From Aralia elata (taxonomy: Eukaryota; Streptophyta; Magnoliopsida; Apiales; Araliaceae), in the NCBI GenBank assembly GCA_034770075.1, contig CM068377.1, positions 74,661,358-74,725,357 on the forward strand: a stretch of DNA of 64,000 nt, written 5' to 3'. A program made the translations under genes and the position numbers. Of the stretch, positions 46,292-57,705 are shown piece after piece. Under the pieces are notes generated by a model that saw nothing but the letters and a program-made list of their open reading frames with translations, was not told the DNA's origin and made no database searches. The stretch's first letter is position 1. Each line of letters opens with the position of its first letter.

Positions 46292-46436
46292 ATTTCACAT
46301 CCCTTTAATCTAATTTTATTTCACTTGATTTTATTTTTGTTTTATCTTTTGTGTTAAGTCATTCTAAAGTTCCAACACCCCACGATTATTGACATATTTC
46401 CAAGGAAGTCATTTGCATTTGATTCGTTAATTACTT

Positions 46437-46473
46437 ACATTGAGGACAATGTCAATTTTAAGTTTGGGAGTAG
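46437..46473 (+). promoter_or_regulatory. B 3' module, hairpin H3 and internal polypurine-like tract
   Basis: ACATTG/CAATGT around AGGA (46437-46452), then AAGTTTGGGAGTAG from 46460. Confidence 0.65.
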
Positions 46474-46880
46474 TATTTAATATTTGTGTTTTTTATGGTA
46501 TTTAGTATTTGTGTGTTTTTATAAAAAAAAATATGATTTTTTAAGGGTCGTTATTTTTAAAATGTGTTCCTTGAGCATTGACTTGATTTAGAACTATAAC
46601 CAATGATAAATAAAAAAAACAAAAAACTTGATTGAATAAATTGTAACTCATGAAAAATGGACAAATATTGCTTAGTCTGTGTGGTTAACTTTTTTTGTTA
46701 GTTATTACATTGTTTGTGATCCCTACCTCATTTGAGCACTTATCCATTTGTAATGAACTAGTGATACACTTAGAGAAGACTTATATATGACCGAATGCTT
46801 GTGGGAGATATCAATAAGCTCTAGAACTCGTTTAAACATCACTCGAAGCAATGTAACCAAGTTGATTTGTTGGTCATGTG

Positions 46881-47101
46881 GTGAGTTGAGATGGAGCGTA
46901 AAACGCACTCACTCATAAACACGTACTTAGGGGAGATAGAGCGTAAAACGCACTCACCTATATGAAAAAGAAAAAAAAAGAAAAAAAAAAGAAGAAGAAG
47001 AAACAATTAATCGCAAATCTTGCAATGGGATAAGATGGAGCGTAAAACGCACTTGCCCATAAAAGATGACTTATGATAAGATGGAGCATAAAATGCACTT
47101 A
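46881..47101 (+). promoter_or_regulatory. B 3' module, array of four core hairpins
   Basis: Cores at 46894-46910, 46939-46955, 47038-47054 and 47084-47100. Outer arms GTGAGT/ACTCAC, TAGG/CCTA, ATGGG/CCCAT and TAAG/CTTA. The fourth core again has the paired GCAT/ATGC change. Confidence 0.75.
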
Positions 47102-47445
47102 CCTAGAGTCTTTTGATCTTAATTTTTGATTTATCTACATTAGCGGTGAGTGATGTGTTAAGCATGTAGTTGTTGGAGTTTAGTTTCCTTCATAAGGTAA
47201 TGTGGTTAGATAAGTTCATCCGATTTATACTTGGTTTAGTGCAAATGGACACACACACACACAAGGAAAGGATCTAAAGTGAGGTATGACTAACAAGCAA
47301 GTTAAAATCCTAGACGTTGCGATATTTTGAAATTTTTCTAAAGTTATCATGTGTTGACATCTTTGAGGTCATTTTTCAAACTTTATGTCTCATTGCTCAA
47401 GTTAGGTTTTATTAGAAGAGTTTTAAGTCTTATTTTTGCATTTGT

Positions 47446-47485
47446 TTTGCTTGAGGACAAGCAAAGATTCAAGTTTGGGGGTATT
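47446..47485 (+). promoter_or_regulatory. B 3' module, hairpin H4 and polypurine tract
   Basis: TTTGCTTGAGGACAAGCAAA (47446-47465) as in A, then AAGTTTGGGGG (47471) up to the 3' LTR. Confidence 0.8.
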
Positions 47486-49479
47486 TGATGAGTCAATTTT
47501 ATACCTATAAATTGAGTATTTTTAGCTTGATGATTTGTGAGTTTTTGAGTAATTTATATTCTTTTTTATATGTTTTTATCTTATTGTTATGGAATAAGTC
47601 TTTGTATCACTTTTATGTATTTTTACTTTGTTTTGCAGGAAAAAAGAATAAAAGGGTATTTGGATCAATGTCCATAATTTATCATTGACATAGCAGCCCA
47701 TTGAGGCCGAATTTCGTCCTTGGTCCAGCCTTTATCTCTCAACGCTCAAAGAAGAAAAGTTATAGATCTATTTCTTAGCTTTCCGAACCATCTTGAAACG
47801 CCTAAATCGAAGTTCGGATGAGAGAGTTATGACCATTTTACCAACATACGTCAAAGCTGGAAATTTCAGAAAATTGAGCTTTTGGACAGATTGACCTTTG
47901 GGGCTTCGGTTGAGATTTGAATTTTGTTAGATTTTCCAAATGAAAATGTGTTCTTCTTAAAGATTGTAGTGGACTTCTCAAGCTTTCTGAAAAGGTATGG
48001 TGGGAAAAATTTCGAGTTCATTTGGGCCTCCAAATATTGATTTTTAGATAGCTAATCCGAATCCCGCCTAGACTAAATTCCTGTTCGGATCAGCTGGAGT
48101 ATTTGGACCATAACTTGAGCTTCCCAACTCCAAATCAGGTGATTAAAAAGCCCAAATTCATTAGAAACTCCAGGGCTACAACTTTTATTCTTTATCCAAG
48201 GTCCAATTCGGTGGTTTACAAATTCAAAATGGGCTTACAAGGTGCTGATCAGTTTAGTTGCAATATTTGGACTTTTAGCACATCACATGTGCACGTTTTT
48301 TGGTGGATTCTTCCTTGGTTGGCTGATGCACATGTCTTGATTGGGTGTTTGATCTTGACTTATAATGATAGGTTAGCACACCATGAGTTCCTATAAATAC
48401 CATGTGAAGCTAGGCTTGTATTTTGCTAATTCACACACCAATTCACCTCCAATTCATACACCAATTCCTTGTATCCATTCTCTATATTAGTTTGTTAGTA
48501 TAGGAGTAGGGAGAGGAAGTAGACCTCCAAGGGGAGGCTACTCTCCTCTCCATTTTTATAGTTCAAGAGCAAGCAAGAGATCAACATTTATGGAAGCGAA
48601 GAATCGAAGGCGAATGTTTGGAGATTGAAGATTGTGATCCGAAGTGACAGTCGGATGTCAAAGCATAGTTTTTCTTCTCTAAACTCTTCCTTTATTTTTT
48701 ATATTCTATTATTGTTGAATATCTTGTAAATTATATTTGCATATTTGCTATGAACTCTTCTCTTTTCTTTTATTTAGTTCCAATGGGATGTTGAACTTTT
48801 TATACATTATTTGTTCCTTCCTATATGAAGTTCATTCTCGATAATCTGTTTTAACTGTTGAATGATATTTATTTTGATTGATTTAATGTGATCAGTTAAG
48901 TTAATTTGATTAATATCATCTGCTAGATTAAGGGACAGTATTACGTGTAATTGATATTGTTCCTAATCACAAGTAGCAATTAGTGATACATGATTGTGGT
49001 CAAGCTTTTGAGTATTGCTATGATTATTGGAAGACAAGTTAAATAATCCGAGTTTGTGTGATTGTTGCTTGGAATAGTCTAATTCCCTAGATCTTAATTC
49101 TGCTGTTATATTAAATCTAGAGAGCTTGTTCTAGGTTGTATAATGGTTAGAATCTTGTGAAGAGCTTGTTTCATTGAGTGATAATTAAGGGGAGTTTCGG
49201 GTAGCAGAGCTTGTTATTACCTAGGGTTATTAATTTTATTGAAGGATAAATATTATTATGATAAGGTGATATTGAACGGAAGAACTAAAGTCTTTATTTT
49301 ATTGTTATTACTTTAATTCTGTTTTAGTTAATTAGTTAAATAAAATTCCAACCCCCCTTTGGTTCACAAAGTATAAATTTAGACTAATCATTCTCTGTGG
49401 GATTGACTCTTACTTGCACTACTACATTAATATCTTTTGCAGTAAGGTTTTATTTTTGGGTGCTTGCGACAGCACGCCA
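47486..49479 (+). repeat. B 3' LTR (1994 bp)
   Basis: Near-identical to 44079-46073 and followed by the target duplication AAGCT. Confidence 0.96.
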
Positions 49480-51888
49480 AAGCTTGCTTCAATCCATAAA
49501 TGTATCGTTGTAGCTTACAGACTTGGTTTGTTCCAACCGTTGAAACAAAACCCTCTGGCTGTATCATATATACATTTTCCTCAAGCTCTCCATTGAGGAA
49601 GGCCGTTTTCACGTCCATTTGCTAGATCTCGTAGTCATAATAAGCTGCAATTGCAAGCAAAATCCGAATGGACTTGAGCATAGCTACTGATGAGAAGGTT
49701 TTATCATAGTCAACTCCTTATCTTTGTTTAAAACCTTTTTACAACCAATCGGGCCTTATAGGTCTCTACCTTGCCATCTGCTCCAGTCTTTCTCTTAAAG
49801 ACCCATTTACACCCAATAGGCTTAATGCCCTCAGGTGGTGAAACTAAAGTACATACTTGGTTTTCATATATGGAGTCCATCTCGGATTTCATGGCTTCTA
49901 GACATTTCTCTGAGTCTTCATTACTCATAGCCTCTTCGTAACTTAATGGATCATCATCATCTATGATGCGTACCTCATATCATCCTCTATGATGAATCCA
50001 TACCTATCAGGGTATCTTCGGTACTCTTCCAGATTTACAAATAGGTAGTGGTACAGTAGGTTCTTCTACTTGGTCAGGTACCTGACTTTGATCCGTAGTA
50101 TTTTGTGGTTCTTGAACTTCTTCAAGATATATCTTACTCCCACTAACCCCTTCAAGGAAAAACTCCTTTTCCAAGAAGGCAGCATGTTTCGCAACAAACA
50201 CCTTTTGATCAGTAGGATGATAGAAATAATACCCTAATATTTCTTTAGGGTATCCCACAAATCTACATTTGTCGGATCTAGTCTTTAGCTTATCATGCTC
50301 AAACCTTTTGACATAAGCTGGACAACCCCAAGTCTTAACATGCTTAAGATTTGGTTTCCTCCCTATCCATATCTCATATGGAGTCTTTGGGACGGATTTG
50401 GTAGGTACCTTGTTAAGTAGGTATGCAGCCGATTCTAGGGCATAACCCCAGAAGGATACTGGAAGGTCGGTAAAACTCATCATAGAACGAACCATGTCCA
50501 ACAATGTTCGATTTCTCCTTTCAGATACACCATTCAACTGTGGCGTCCCTGGTGGAGTCCATTGTGAGATTATACCATTTTCTTTGAGACAACTTAGAAA
50601 CTCATTGGTCAAGTATTCACCTCCTCGATCAGATCGAAGAATCTTAATACTCTTACCAGTTTGCTTCTCTACTTCACTTCTGAATTCTTTGAACTTTTTA
50701 AACGATTCAGATTTGTATTTCATTAAATACACATATCCAAATCTAGAATGATCATTAGTGAAAGTAATAAAATAAGAATACCCTCCTCGTGCATTCGTTT
50801 CTGTGTGTACCAACGCTAACAACTCTGTAACTCTTTCTCCTTTTCCACTAAAAGGAGATTTAGTCATCTTACCCATGAGACAAGATTCACAAGTTGGATA
50901 TGATTCGTAATCAGATAGCTCTAAAAGTCCATCTTTATGCAACTTGGTTAATCTTATTTCATTGATATGACTGAGTCTACAGTGCCACATAAAGGTATAA
51001 TTAACATCATCTCCTTTTCTTTTCTTAGTTTGTTCAATTTGAAGTATATTGTCATGCAAGTCAAGTATGTAAAGTCCATTCAATAGATTGCCAACACCAT
51101 ATAAAACATTTTTATTATAAATAGAACAACTATTGTTCTTTATTATAATATCAAAACCATTCATATCCAATACATAAATTGAAATAATGTTTCTAATGAG
51201 TGTTGGAACATAATAACAATTATTTAAACTAATGAACTTGCCCAAAGGCAGTGCTAAACAATAAGTTCCTACAGCTAATGCAGCTACCTTTGCTCTATTT
51301 CCCACTCGTAGGACGACTTCATCCTTGTTCAGATTTCTACTTCTGCTTAGTCCTTGTATATTATTACATATGTGAGAACTACAGCCGGTATCCAATACCC
51401 AAGTAGAATTTTGACTTTCAGAAAAATTAATTTCAATCGTGAACAAACCTAGATCGGAAGTTGAAGCTTCTCCAAGCTTCTTTTGGTCCGCAAGATACTC
51501 CTTGCAGTTCCTCTTCCAGTGTCCCGGCTTATTGCAATGGTAGCAAATTCCTTTGCTATCTGGATCATTTTTTTTATCCTTTCTGTTCGCCTTGCCCTTA
51601 GCCTTCTTGTTTTTCTTCTTTTTAGAAGATACCTTGAGCCTCTTCCTTTTCTTGGAAGAGTCATCCACTAGTAAGACTTGGTTCTTGTTGGATGAGAAGT
51701 GACCTTCAGCAGTTTTCAGCATGTTAAGTAACTCAGGCAAGCTGACGTCCAACTTATTCATGTGAAAATTCACAACAAATTGTGAGAAGGTGTCCGGGAG
51801 TGACAACAAGATCAAATCTTGACTTAACTCCCCATCCACCACGAACCCAAGTTGTCCAAGTTGTTCAATCAGATTGATCATCTTAAGG
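49480..51888 (-). pseudogene. D gag (C-terminal part), protease, integrase and RT start
   Basis: Read from 51888 down. Gag part SQDLILLSLPDTFSQFVVNF, a Lys-rich stretch and zinc knuckle CYHCNKPGHWKRNC near 51550-51509. Protease site WVLDTGCSSHI near 51400. Integrase: zinc site (HCRLSH ... CESCLMGK near 50980-50865), D,D,E in the THTETNARGG-type segment, ILRSDRGGEYL near 50640 and the Glu of GVSERRNRTLLD near 50525; then the copia GKKP-type region WIGRKPNLKH. The frame is open to 50007, then shifts. RT begins in pieces at 49928-49480 (CKWVFKRKTGADGKVETYK; DVKTAFLNGELEENVYM). It is cut at 49480 by B. The first catalytic Asp of integrase seems replaced (HTETN where HTDVC-like is usual). Confidence 0.9.
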
Positions 51889-52779
51889 TGGGAAGCTGTC
51901 GTCAAGCAAACCAAAAATAAAAACCTTACTTAACTATACGAACTCAAAACTAAGCACAGAATATCAATAAGTAAGGGTCGATCCCATAGAGAACAATGTT
52001 GATTTTTAATTTATCCTAATGCTTCTAACAGTTTTAACAATAAATAAAAGGTTGGGGGTTTTGAATTTGTTTAACTAATTAATAAAAATAGATTTAAAAA
52101 TAATGAATTAACCAGTGAATTAAAACTTCAGTTTTCCAGTTCAATTTCACCTTTTCACAGCAATAGATCAATTAAGCATAATAATATTCACCCTTCAATG
52201 AAACTAATAGTCCTAGATAACAACAAGCTCTGTTATCCGAAATTCCTCTTAGATTGTTACTTAATGAAATAAGCTCTTCACAAGATTCTAACTATCATAT
52301 AACCTAAAACAAGCTCTTTAGATTTAATATGACAGCAACATTAAGAACTAAGGAATTAGACTATTCCAAGCAACAAACACATAAGCTCGATTTGTTTAAC
52401 CTGTCTTCTGATAACCATAGCAATAAACCAAAAGCTTGACCACAATCAATATTACTAACTGTTACTTGTGATTAGAAATAATATCGATTACATAATATTA
52501 TTCCTGAATCTAGCATATATTATCAATTAACCAATTTAGTCCTGCAGAAACCAAATCAGTTAATCAAATAATATTTAACAGTTAAAACAGATTATCAGAA
52601 TAAGCTTCATATAAGAAGGAATAAGTACTGTATATTTAATCAAACCATAAACTGTTACTAAGGATCCACGTCCCCTTCAAACTGAATAAAGAAAAACTAG
52701 CCTGACATGTTTCTATGAACTCTCTGAATATGATAAAACTCTCTCTATGATGTGATGATTAAATTCTAACAATTACAAG

Positions 52780-52787
52780 TATTTATA
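52780..52787 (-). promoter_or_regulatory. C 3' LTR TATA box
   Basis: CTATAAATA on the - strand; it is preserved at 61224-61231 in the 5' LTR. Confidence 0.6.
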
Positions 52788-53144
52788 GATATATTTCTAA
52801 AACCTAGAAGAATTCTAATCCAATTCTGCTTCAGAAGTCTTCACTTTGCATGTATAGTAGGATTATAAATCCTCTTTGATCTCTGAAATCCATCTTTAAG
52901 CAGTTTCCTTATCAAATTAGATTTTATTTCCAAATCCAAGTCTTCTTTCGTTTCCTTTTCTAGTTCGGTATCAGTTTCCATATTTATCTTCAACTCAGAT
53001 TCCATATCAAACTCTACTTCCCATTGTCAGAGATACTTTCCATGTATGACTGTAACTTCATCTCCAAATCCTGTTGGGAATCATATCTTTAAGCTTTAAT
53101 GTTTCAAATCCTACTCAGAATTGGAAATCTGCATGTCGACCAAA

Positions 53145-53470
53145 AACGTAGAGTATACTCCTTCAGCACAACGTAAAGTAGACTCTGCACCAGCACTTAT
53201 CGCGATCGTAGAGTAAACCTCGGAATCGTAGAGTAACTAGTTGCCGAGTAAACTTGCCAATCGTAGAGTTCTCTCGTCAGACGTAGAGTAACTTCGCTCG
53301 CTCGACTGAAAACGTAGAGTGTTGTGAGCCTGGCCATAGAATGAATCTCGGCAATCGTAGAGTGGAACTAGGAATCGTCGAACAACTCCGCTTAGCCTTC
53401 CTGTGATCGTAGAGCTGCCAGATTATATCCTAACACTACGAACATAGAACTCTCACTCAGCGATTGTAGA
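53145..53470. repeat. Cluster of TCGTAGAGT motifs in the C LTR
   Basis: Eight exact CGTAGAG copies and several near copies in about 330 bp; the same cluster is at 61590-61920 in the 5' LTR. Confidence 0.85.
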
Positions 53471-53637
53471 GTATTCTGCAAAATAACATAAAATTCAGCA
53501 TTAAAATACATTTTTGCAGAATCACATCAAATTCTTCTAAAGATCTATAAACACTTTAATTCAGCTCCTATGACAGATAACATGCAACTAAACTAAGCAT
53601 AAAGGAATAAAAATAATCAGATATTATGAACCTATCA

Positions 53638-53676
53638 AATTCCCCCACACTTAGCTTTTACATGTCCTCATGTAAA
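53638..53676 (-). promoter_or_regulatory. C 3' module, hairpin H4 and polypurine tract
   Basis: On the - strand TTTACATGAGGACATGTAAA (53676-53657), loop AGGA, then a GTGTGGGGGAATT tract up to the LTR. Compared with A and B two stem pairs are changed on both sides. Confidence 0.8.
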
Positions 53677-53999
53677 CAAGAATCATCAAGAAAATTAATC
53701 TGACTCATTCTCCCAACTATCGAAGGTATTAAATTCAATTTAAACAACACTGAACATCCATACTCATCACAGACCCTGACTAATACCTCATCAACTAACT
53801 CACGACAATAACTCTGTCATTCCCCACAAAACATCCTCCAAATCAGAACATATCCACATAAATAACTCTCATATAATCAACACAAATACCCAACTCAGTT
53901 ATCATGGAACAACAACCGTGCACACCGACTCATAACTCAAAACCTGATTCTCCTGCAATTCTTTTCAACCACAGAACCAACAATTATTCAATTCCTCAG

Positions 54000-54161
54000 G
54001 TGAATGCATTTTGTGCTCCATTTCACCCTTCGCACATTTTTTCCTCTTCAAGTGGGTGCATTTTATGCTCCATCCCACTTATAACTTTTTAGCGAGTGCG
54101 TTTTACGCTCCATTTCGCTCTTGTGTTTATTGGTGAGTGCATTTTACGCTCCATCTTAACC
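54000..54161 (-). promoter_or_regulatory. C 3' module, array of four core hairpins
   Basis: Units at 54000-54026, 54052-54078, 54092-54118 and 54132-54161. On the - strand the outer arms are GTGAA/TTCAC, GTGGG/CCCAC, GCGA/TCGC and GGT/ACC around GATGGAGC(G/A)TAAAA(C/T)GCA-like cores. One core (54000-54026) has a mismatched inner pair. Confidence 0.72.
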
Positions 54162-54657
54162 CACCACAAGACATCTGCATTTTTTTTATTTTTCTTCAAC
54201 ACTGTTATAACTTCTATCTTTTCGCTTCCTTCTTTTTTTTTCAAGGTTCTGTAAACAACATAAACAGTCAAAATAACTCCTGAGTCACAAAATCAGTGCA
54301 CAAAGTATAATCCCACAAATAACTTAGTCAGATAAACATGCCTCTCATATTCAAGCATTCATACAAAACAATCCAGATTCAGAATTTGTCCGTGGATCCT
54401 AACTATGTCATCATTATTCATCAGTCAATAAAGCATCAAATCAAATTCTGTAAATAAGCATCAATATCCACTCTACGACTTTCAACCTTCAAAAGTTTAG
54501 CAAAACACTACGTTCGTAGAGTCAGAAAAATTTTCAAAAATTTTCTCAATTTGTTAACAAAATCTTTTAAAATCTTTAAAAATTTTCTCTTCAGAGCATC
54601 ATATCCAGCATGTCATATCCTAAATAACTAAATAACTCAAATAATAAATAACCTCAA

Positions 54658-54700
54658 CCCCATTCCCCACACTCAAACCTTACATTGTCCCCAATGTAAG
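54658..54700 (-). promoter_or_regulatory. C 3' module, hairpin H3 and internal polypurine-like tract
   Basis: On the - strand CTTACATTG/CAATGTAAG around GGGA (54700-54679), then GTTTGAGTGTGGGGAATG. Confidence 0.7.
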
Positions 54701-54780
54701 ACAATCATGCAAAGAAGAAAGTAACTAACTAATATGCAACTAAAAATAAAAAGTGAAGGGATAGAAAATCAAATCTGATT

Positions 54781-54832
54781 CATGGGTTGCCTCCCATGCA
54801 GCTGCCCTTGTTTAATGTCATTGGCTCGACAT
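54781..54832 (-). promoter_or_regulatory. C 3' module, hairpins H1 and H2
   Basis: H1 54832-54815: ATGTC/GACAT around GAGCCAAT. H2 54798-54781: CATGGG/CCCATG around AGGCAA. H1 starts 10 bases after the end of the pol frame. Confidence 0.7.
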
Positions 54833-54842
54833 CTTTCCTTTC

Positions 54843-56623
54843 TCATTCTTCATAAACTGGTTCCTCCAATCCAATTGTCTCAACCTCTTCCACCTGATAC
54901 CCTTCATAGAAAGGTTTGAGCCTATGGCCATTCACTTTGAACACCTTCTCTGTACCTGGACTCTGAATTTCTACTGCACCATGATGAAAAATGTTAGTAA
55001 TAACAAAAGGTCCAACCCATCTAGAACGCAGCTTACCTGGAAATAATTTAAGCCTTGAATGGTAGAGAAAAACTTTCTGTCCTACAGCAAAATTCTTCCT
55101 CAAAATCTGTTTATCATGAAAGGCTTTAGTTTTATCCTTGTAAATTTTAGAACTTTCATAGGCTTCATTCCTTAACTCCTCTAGTTCCTGCAACTGCAAC
55201 TTCCTATGCTCTCCAGCTTGATCGATATCCATGTTGCATTGCTTAATAGCCCAAAAAGCTCTATGCTCCAATTCTACAGGTAAGTGACAAGGTTTTCCAA
55301 ATACAAACCCTATATGGTGACATACCAATAGGAGTCTTGTAAGCTGTTCTGTAAGCCCATAGTGCATCTGGCAACCTCATACTCCAATCTTTCCGTTAGG
55401 CTTAACCACTTTCTCCAAAATGGATTTGATCTCTCTGTTAGATACCTCAGCTTGACCATTACTCTGGGGATGGTATGATGTGGAAACCCTGTGCATCATA
55501 TTGTACTTTTTAAACAGTGCTGCCAGCACCCTATGGCAGAAATGGGTCCCTCTATCACGATAATGGCTCTTGGGGCTCCAAACCTGACAAAAATATTACA
55601 CTGAACAAAATCTGCAACAACTTTAGAATCATCAGTCCTTGTAGCCTTAGCTTCAACCCATTTAGAGACATAATCAACAACCAACAAGATATAAATATTA
55701 CCTAAAGAGGAAGGAAAAGGTCTCATAAAATCAATTCCCCTGACATCAAAGATTTCAACAATTAAAATAGGGGTATGTGGCATCTGATTCCTATGTGAAA
55801 TATTTCCAGTCTTCTGACAATTTGCACATGACTTACAAAACAGATAAGAATCTTTAAAAATGGTTGGCCAATAAAAACCAGATTCCAAAATCCTGCGAGC
55901 AGTTCTTTTTGGTCCAAAATGACCTCCACAAGCATATGAATGACAAAAAGATAGAATAGAATGAAACTCAATATTGGAAACACATCGTCTAATTACCTGA
56001 TCAACACAAAATTTCCACAGATGTGGATCATCCCATACATAATACTTTGCATCACTCCTAAGCTTATCTTTTTGAGGTTTAGAGAATTTGTTAGGAACAT
56101 ATGAACTTGCTAAATAATTTACAATGTCAGCATACCAGGGCCTTTCCTCAGTGATTGCAAGTAGATGTTCATCTGGAAAAAAATTATGTAATGGTAGTGT
56201 CTCCTCATCCCTCACCAGTCTGCTCAAGTGATCTGCAACTAGGTTTTCTGCTCCTTTCTTGTCTTTAATTTCCAAGTCAAATTCTTGTGGCAGCAGAATC
56301 CATCTTATAATTCGTGGCTTTGAGTCCTTCTTGGTCAAGAGATACCCGAGAGCAGCATGATCAGAATAAACTACTACTTTAGTTCCCAATAAATAAGATC
56401 TAAATTTATCTAAAGCAAAAACAACTGATAAAAGTTCTTTCTCAGTCGTAGAGTAGTTTATTTGAGCATCATTGAGAGTCCTGAAAGTATAGTAAATGGC
56501 ATGGACAGTTTTATTCACTCTCTGGCCCAAAACAGCTCCCGCTGCATAGTTGCTTGCATCACACATGATCTCAAAGGGTAGTTCCCAGTTTGGTGGTTGG
56601 ATTACAGGTGCTGAGGTCAACAA
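54843..56623 (-). pseudogene. C RNase H and integrase
   Basis: Read from 56623 down. RNase H: FEIMCDASNYAAGAVLGQ (first Asp), STTEKELLSVVFALDKF (Glu), VYSDHAALGYLL (Asp) and NLVADHLSRL (Asp); all four catalytic positions are kept. Integrase zinc site: FCHSYACGGHFGPKRT ... CKSCANCQK near 55950-55810. Core: VRGIDFMRPFP (first Asp) and SKWVEAKA; the second Asp region is frameshifted near 55540 and reading continues in other frames to about 55370, where SYHPQSNGQAE-type sequence with the catalytic Glu lies. The last part (55367-54843) holds the C-terminal domain with RSRWVGPFVITNIF and ends NGHRLKPFYEGYQ. Broken by at least two frameshifts. Confidence 0.88.
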
Positions 56624-56653
56624 TTTCTTCAGCTTGTCAAAAGCCTCCTTGCA

Positions 56654-57705
56654 CTATTCAGTAAACTGGAATTCCACATCTTTCTGCAGCAACTTGCATA
56701 AAGGCAAAGATATCTTGGAGAAGTCCTTGATAAACCTCCTATAGAAACCTGCATGTCCAAGAAAAGAACGAATCTCCTGCACTTTTGCAGGGTAAGGTAA
56801 TGCAGCAATGATTTTTATTTTAGCTTTATCAACTTCTAATCCTCTAGCTGAAACTACATGGCCAAGTACTATTCCTTGTTCTACCATAAAATGACATTTT
56901 TCCCAATTTAGAACAAGATTAGTTTCTAAGCATCTATCAAGTACTTTAGTCAAATTATCTAAACAAGCATCCAAAGAATCACCATGTATTGTGAAATCAT
57001 CCATAAAAACCTCAATGCAATTCTCTAAAAGATCAGAGAAAATACTTACCATGCATCTCTGAAAAGTACCTGGTGCATTACACAAGCCAAAAGACATTCT
57101 TCTATAAGCAAAAGTTCCAAATGGGCATGTGAATGTGGTCTTTTCCTGGTCTTCTGGTGCAATCACAATCTGGTTGTAACCTGAAAAACCATCTAGAAAA
57201 CAATAATAAGCATGACCTGCCAATCTTTCTAACATTTGATCAATAAAAGGAAGGGGAAAATGGTCTTTTCTAGTTACTGCATTCAGCTTCCTATAATCAA
57301 TGCACACTCTCCATCCTGTTTGCATTCTTATTGGCACCAGCTCATTGTTGTCATTCTTGATGACTGTGATTCCAGACTTCTTTGGTACTACTTGGACTGG
57401 ACTCACCCATTGACTGTCTGAAATTGGATAGATTATACCTGCATCTAACAACTTCAGAACTTCTTTCTTAACTACCTCCATCATGGGTGGATTTAGCCTT
57501 CTTCGTGCTTCCCTGATTGGCTTGGCTCCTTCTTCCAAAAGGATTCTATGCATACACATTGCAGGGCTTATTCCTTTGATATTTGCTATTCTCCAACCAA
57601 AAACAGTGATGTGATCCCTAAGAATTCTGAGCAATTTGTCTTCCTGCACTTTGGTTAAGTTACTAGCAATTATCACTGGCAATGTATCATCAGCTCTAGG
57701 TATGC
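56654..57705 (-). pseudogene. C reverse transcriptase
   Basis: Open from about 57682 to a TAG at 56654-56656. Motifs: GISPAMCMHRILLEEGAKP, RRLNPPMMEVVKKEVLKLL, VSPVQVVPKKSG, WRVCIDYRKLNAVTRKDHF, CFLDGFSGYNQI, FGTFAYRRMSFGLCNAP and the catalytic box EVFMDDFTIHG, in which the Athila-type FMDDF form replaces YVDD. FLGHAGFYRRFIKDF lies near the end. The domain itself is uninterrupted; the TAG falls between RT and RNase H, where the frame would otherwise continue. Confidence 0.92.

Larger units (their letters stand above)
44079..49479 (+). mobile_element. B: coding-free Athila-like LTR element
   Basis: Two complete LTRs (44079-46073 and 47486-49479) flank 1412 bp that hold a tRNA-Asp-type primer site, the full 3' hairpin module and a polypurine tract, but no ORF above about 75 codons. 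Target duplication AAGCT (44074-44078 and 49480-49484) is perfect. By eye the LTRs differ at about 15 sites plus one single-base indel in about 1995 bp, so it moved recently although it encodes nothing; it must use the proteins of another element. It sits in the RT gene of D. 46292-46436 and 46474-46880 hold nothing recognised apart from A-rich and GAA runs near 46970-47005. Confidence 0.95.
51889..53637 (-). repeat. C 3' LTR (1749 bp)
   Basis: On + it reads TGGGAAGCTGTCG...GAACCTATCA. A cluster of TCGTAGAGT motifs lies at 53145-53470. Confidence 0.94.

Noticed and set aside
46970..47005. A-rich and GAA run as a possible poly(A) tail of a SINE or LINE
   Set aside because: It lies inside B between hairpins of the 3' module; no SINE or LINE body or target duplication is seen.
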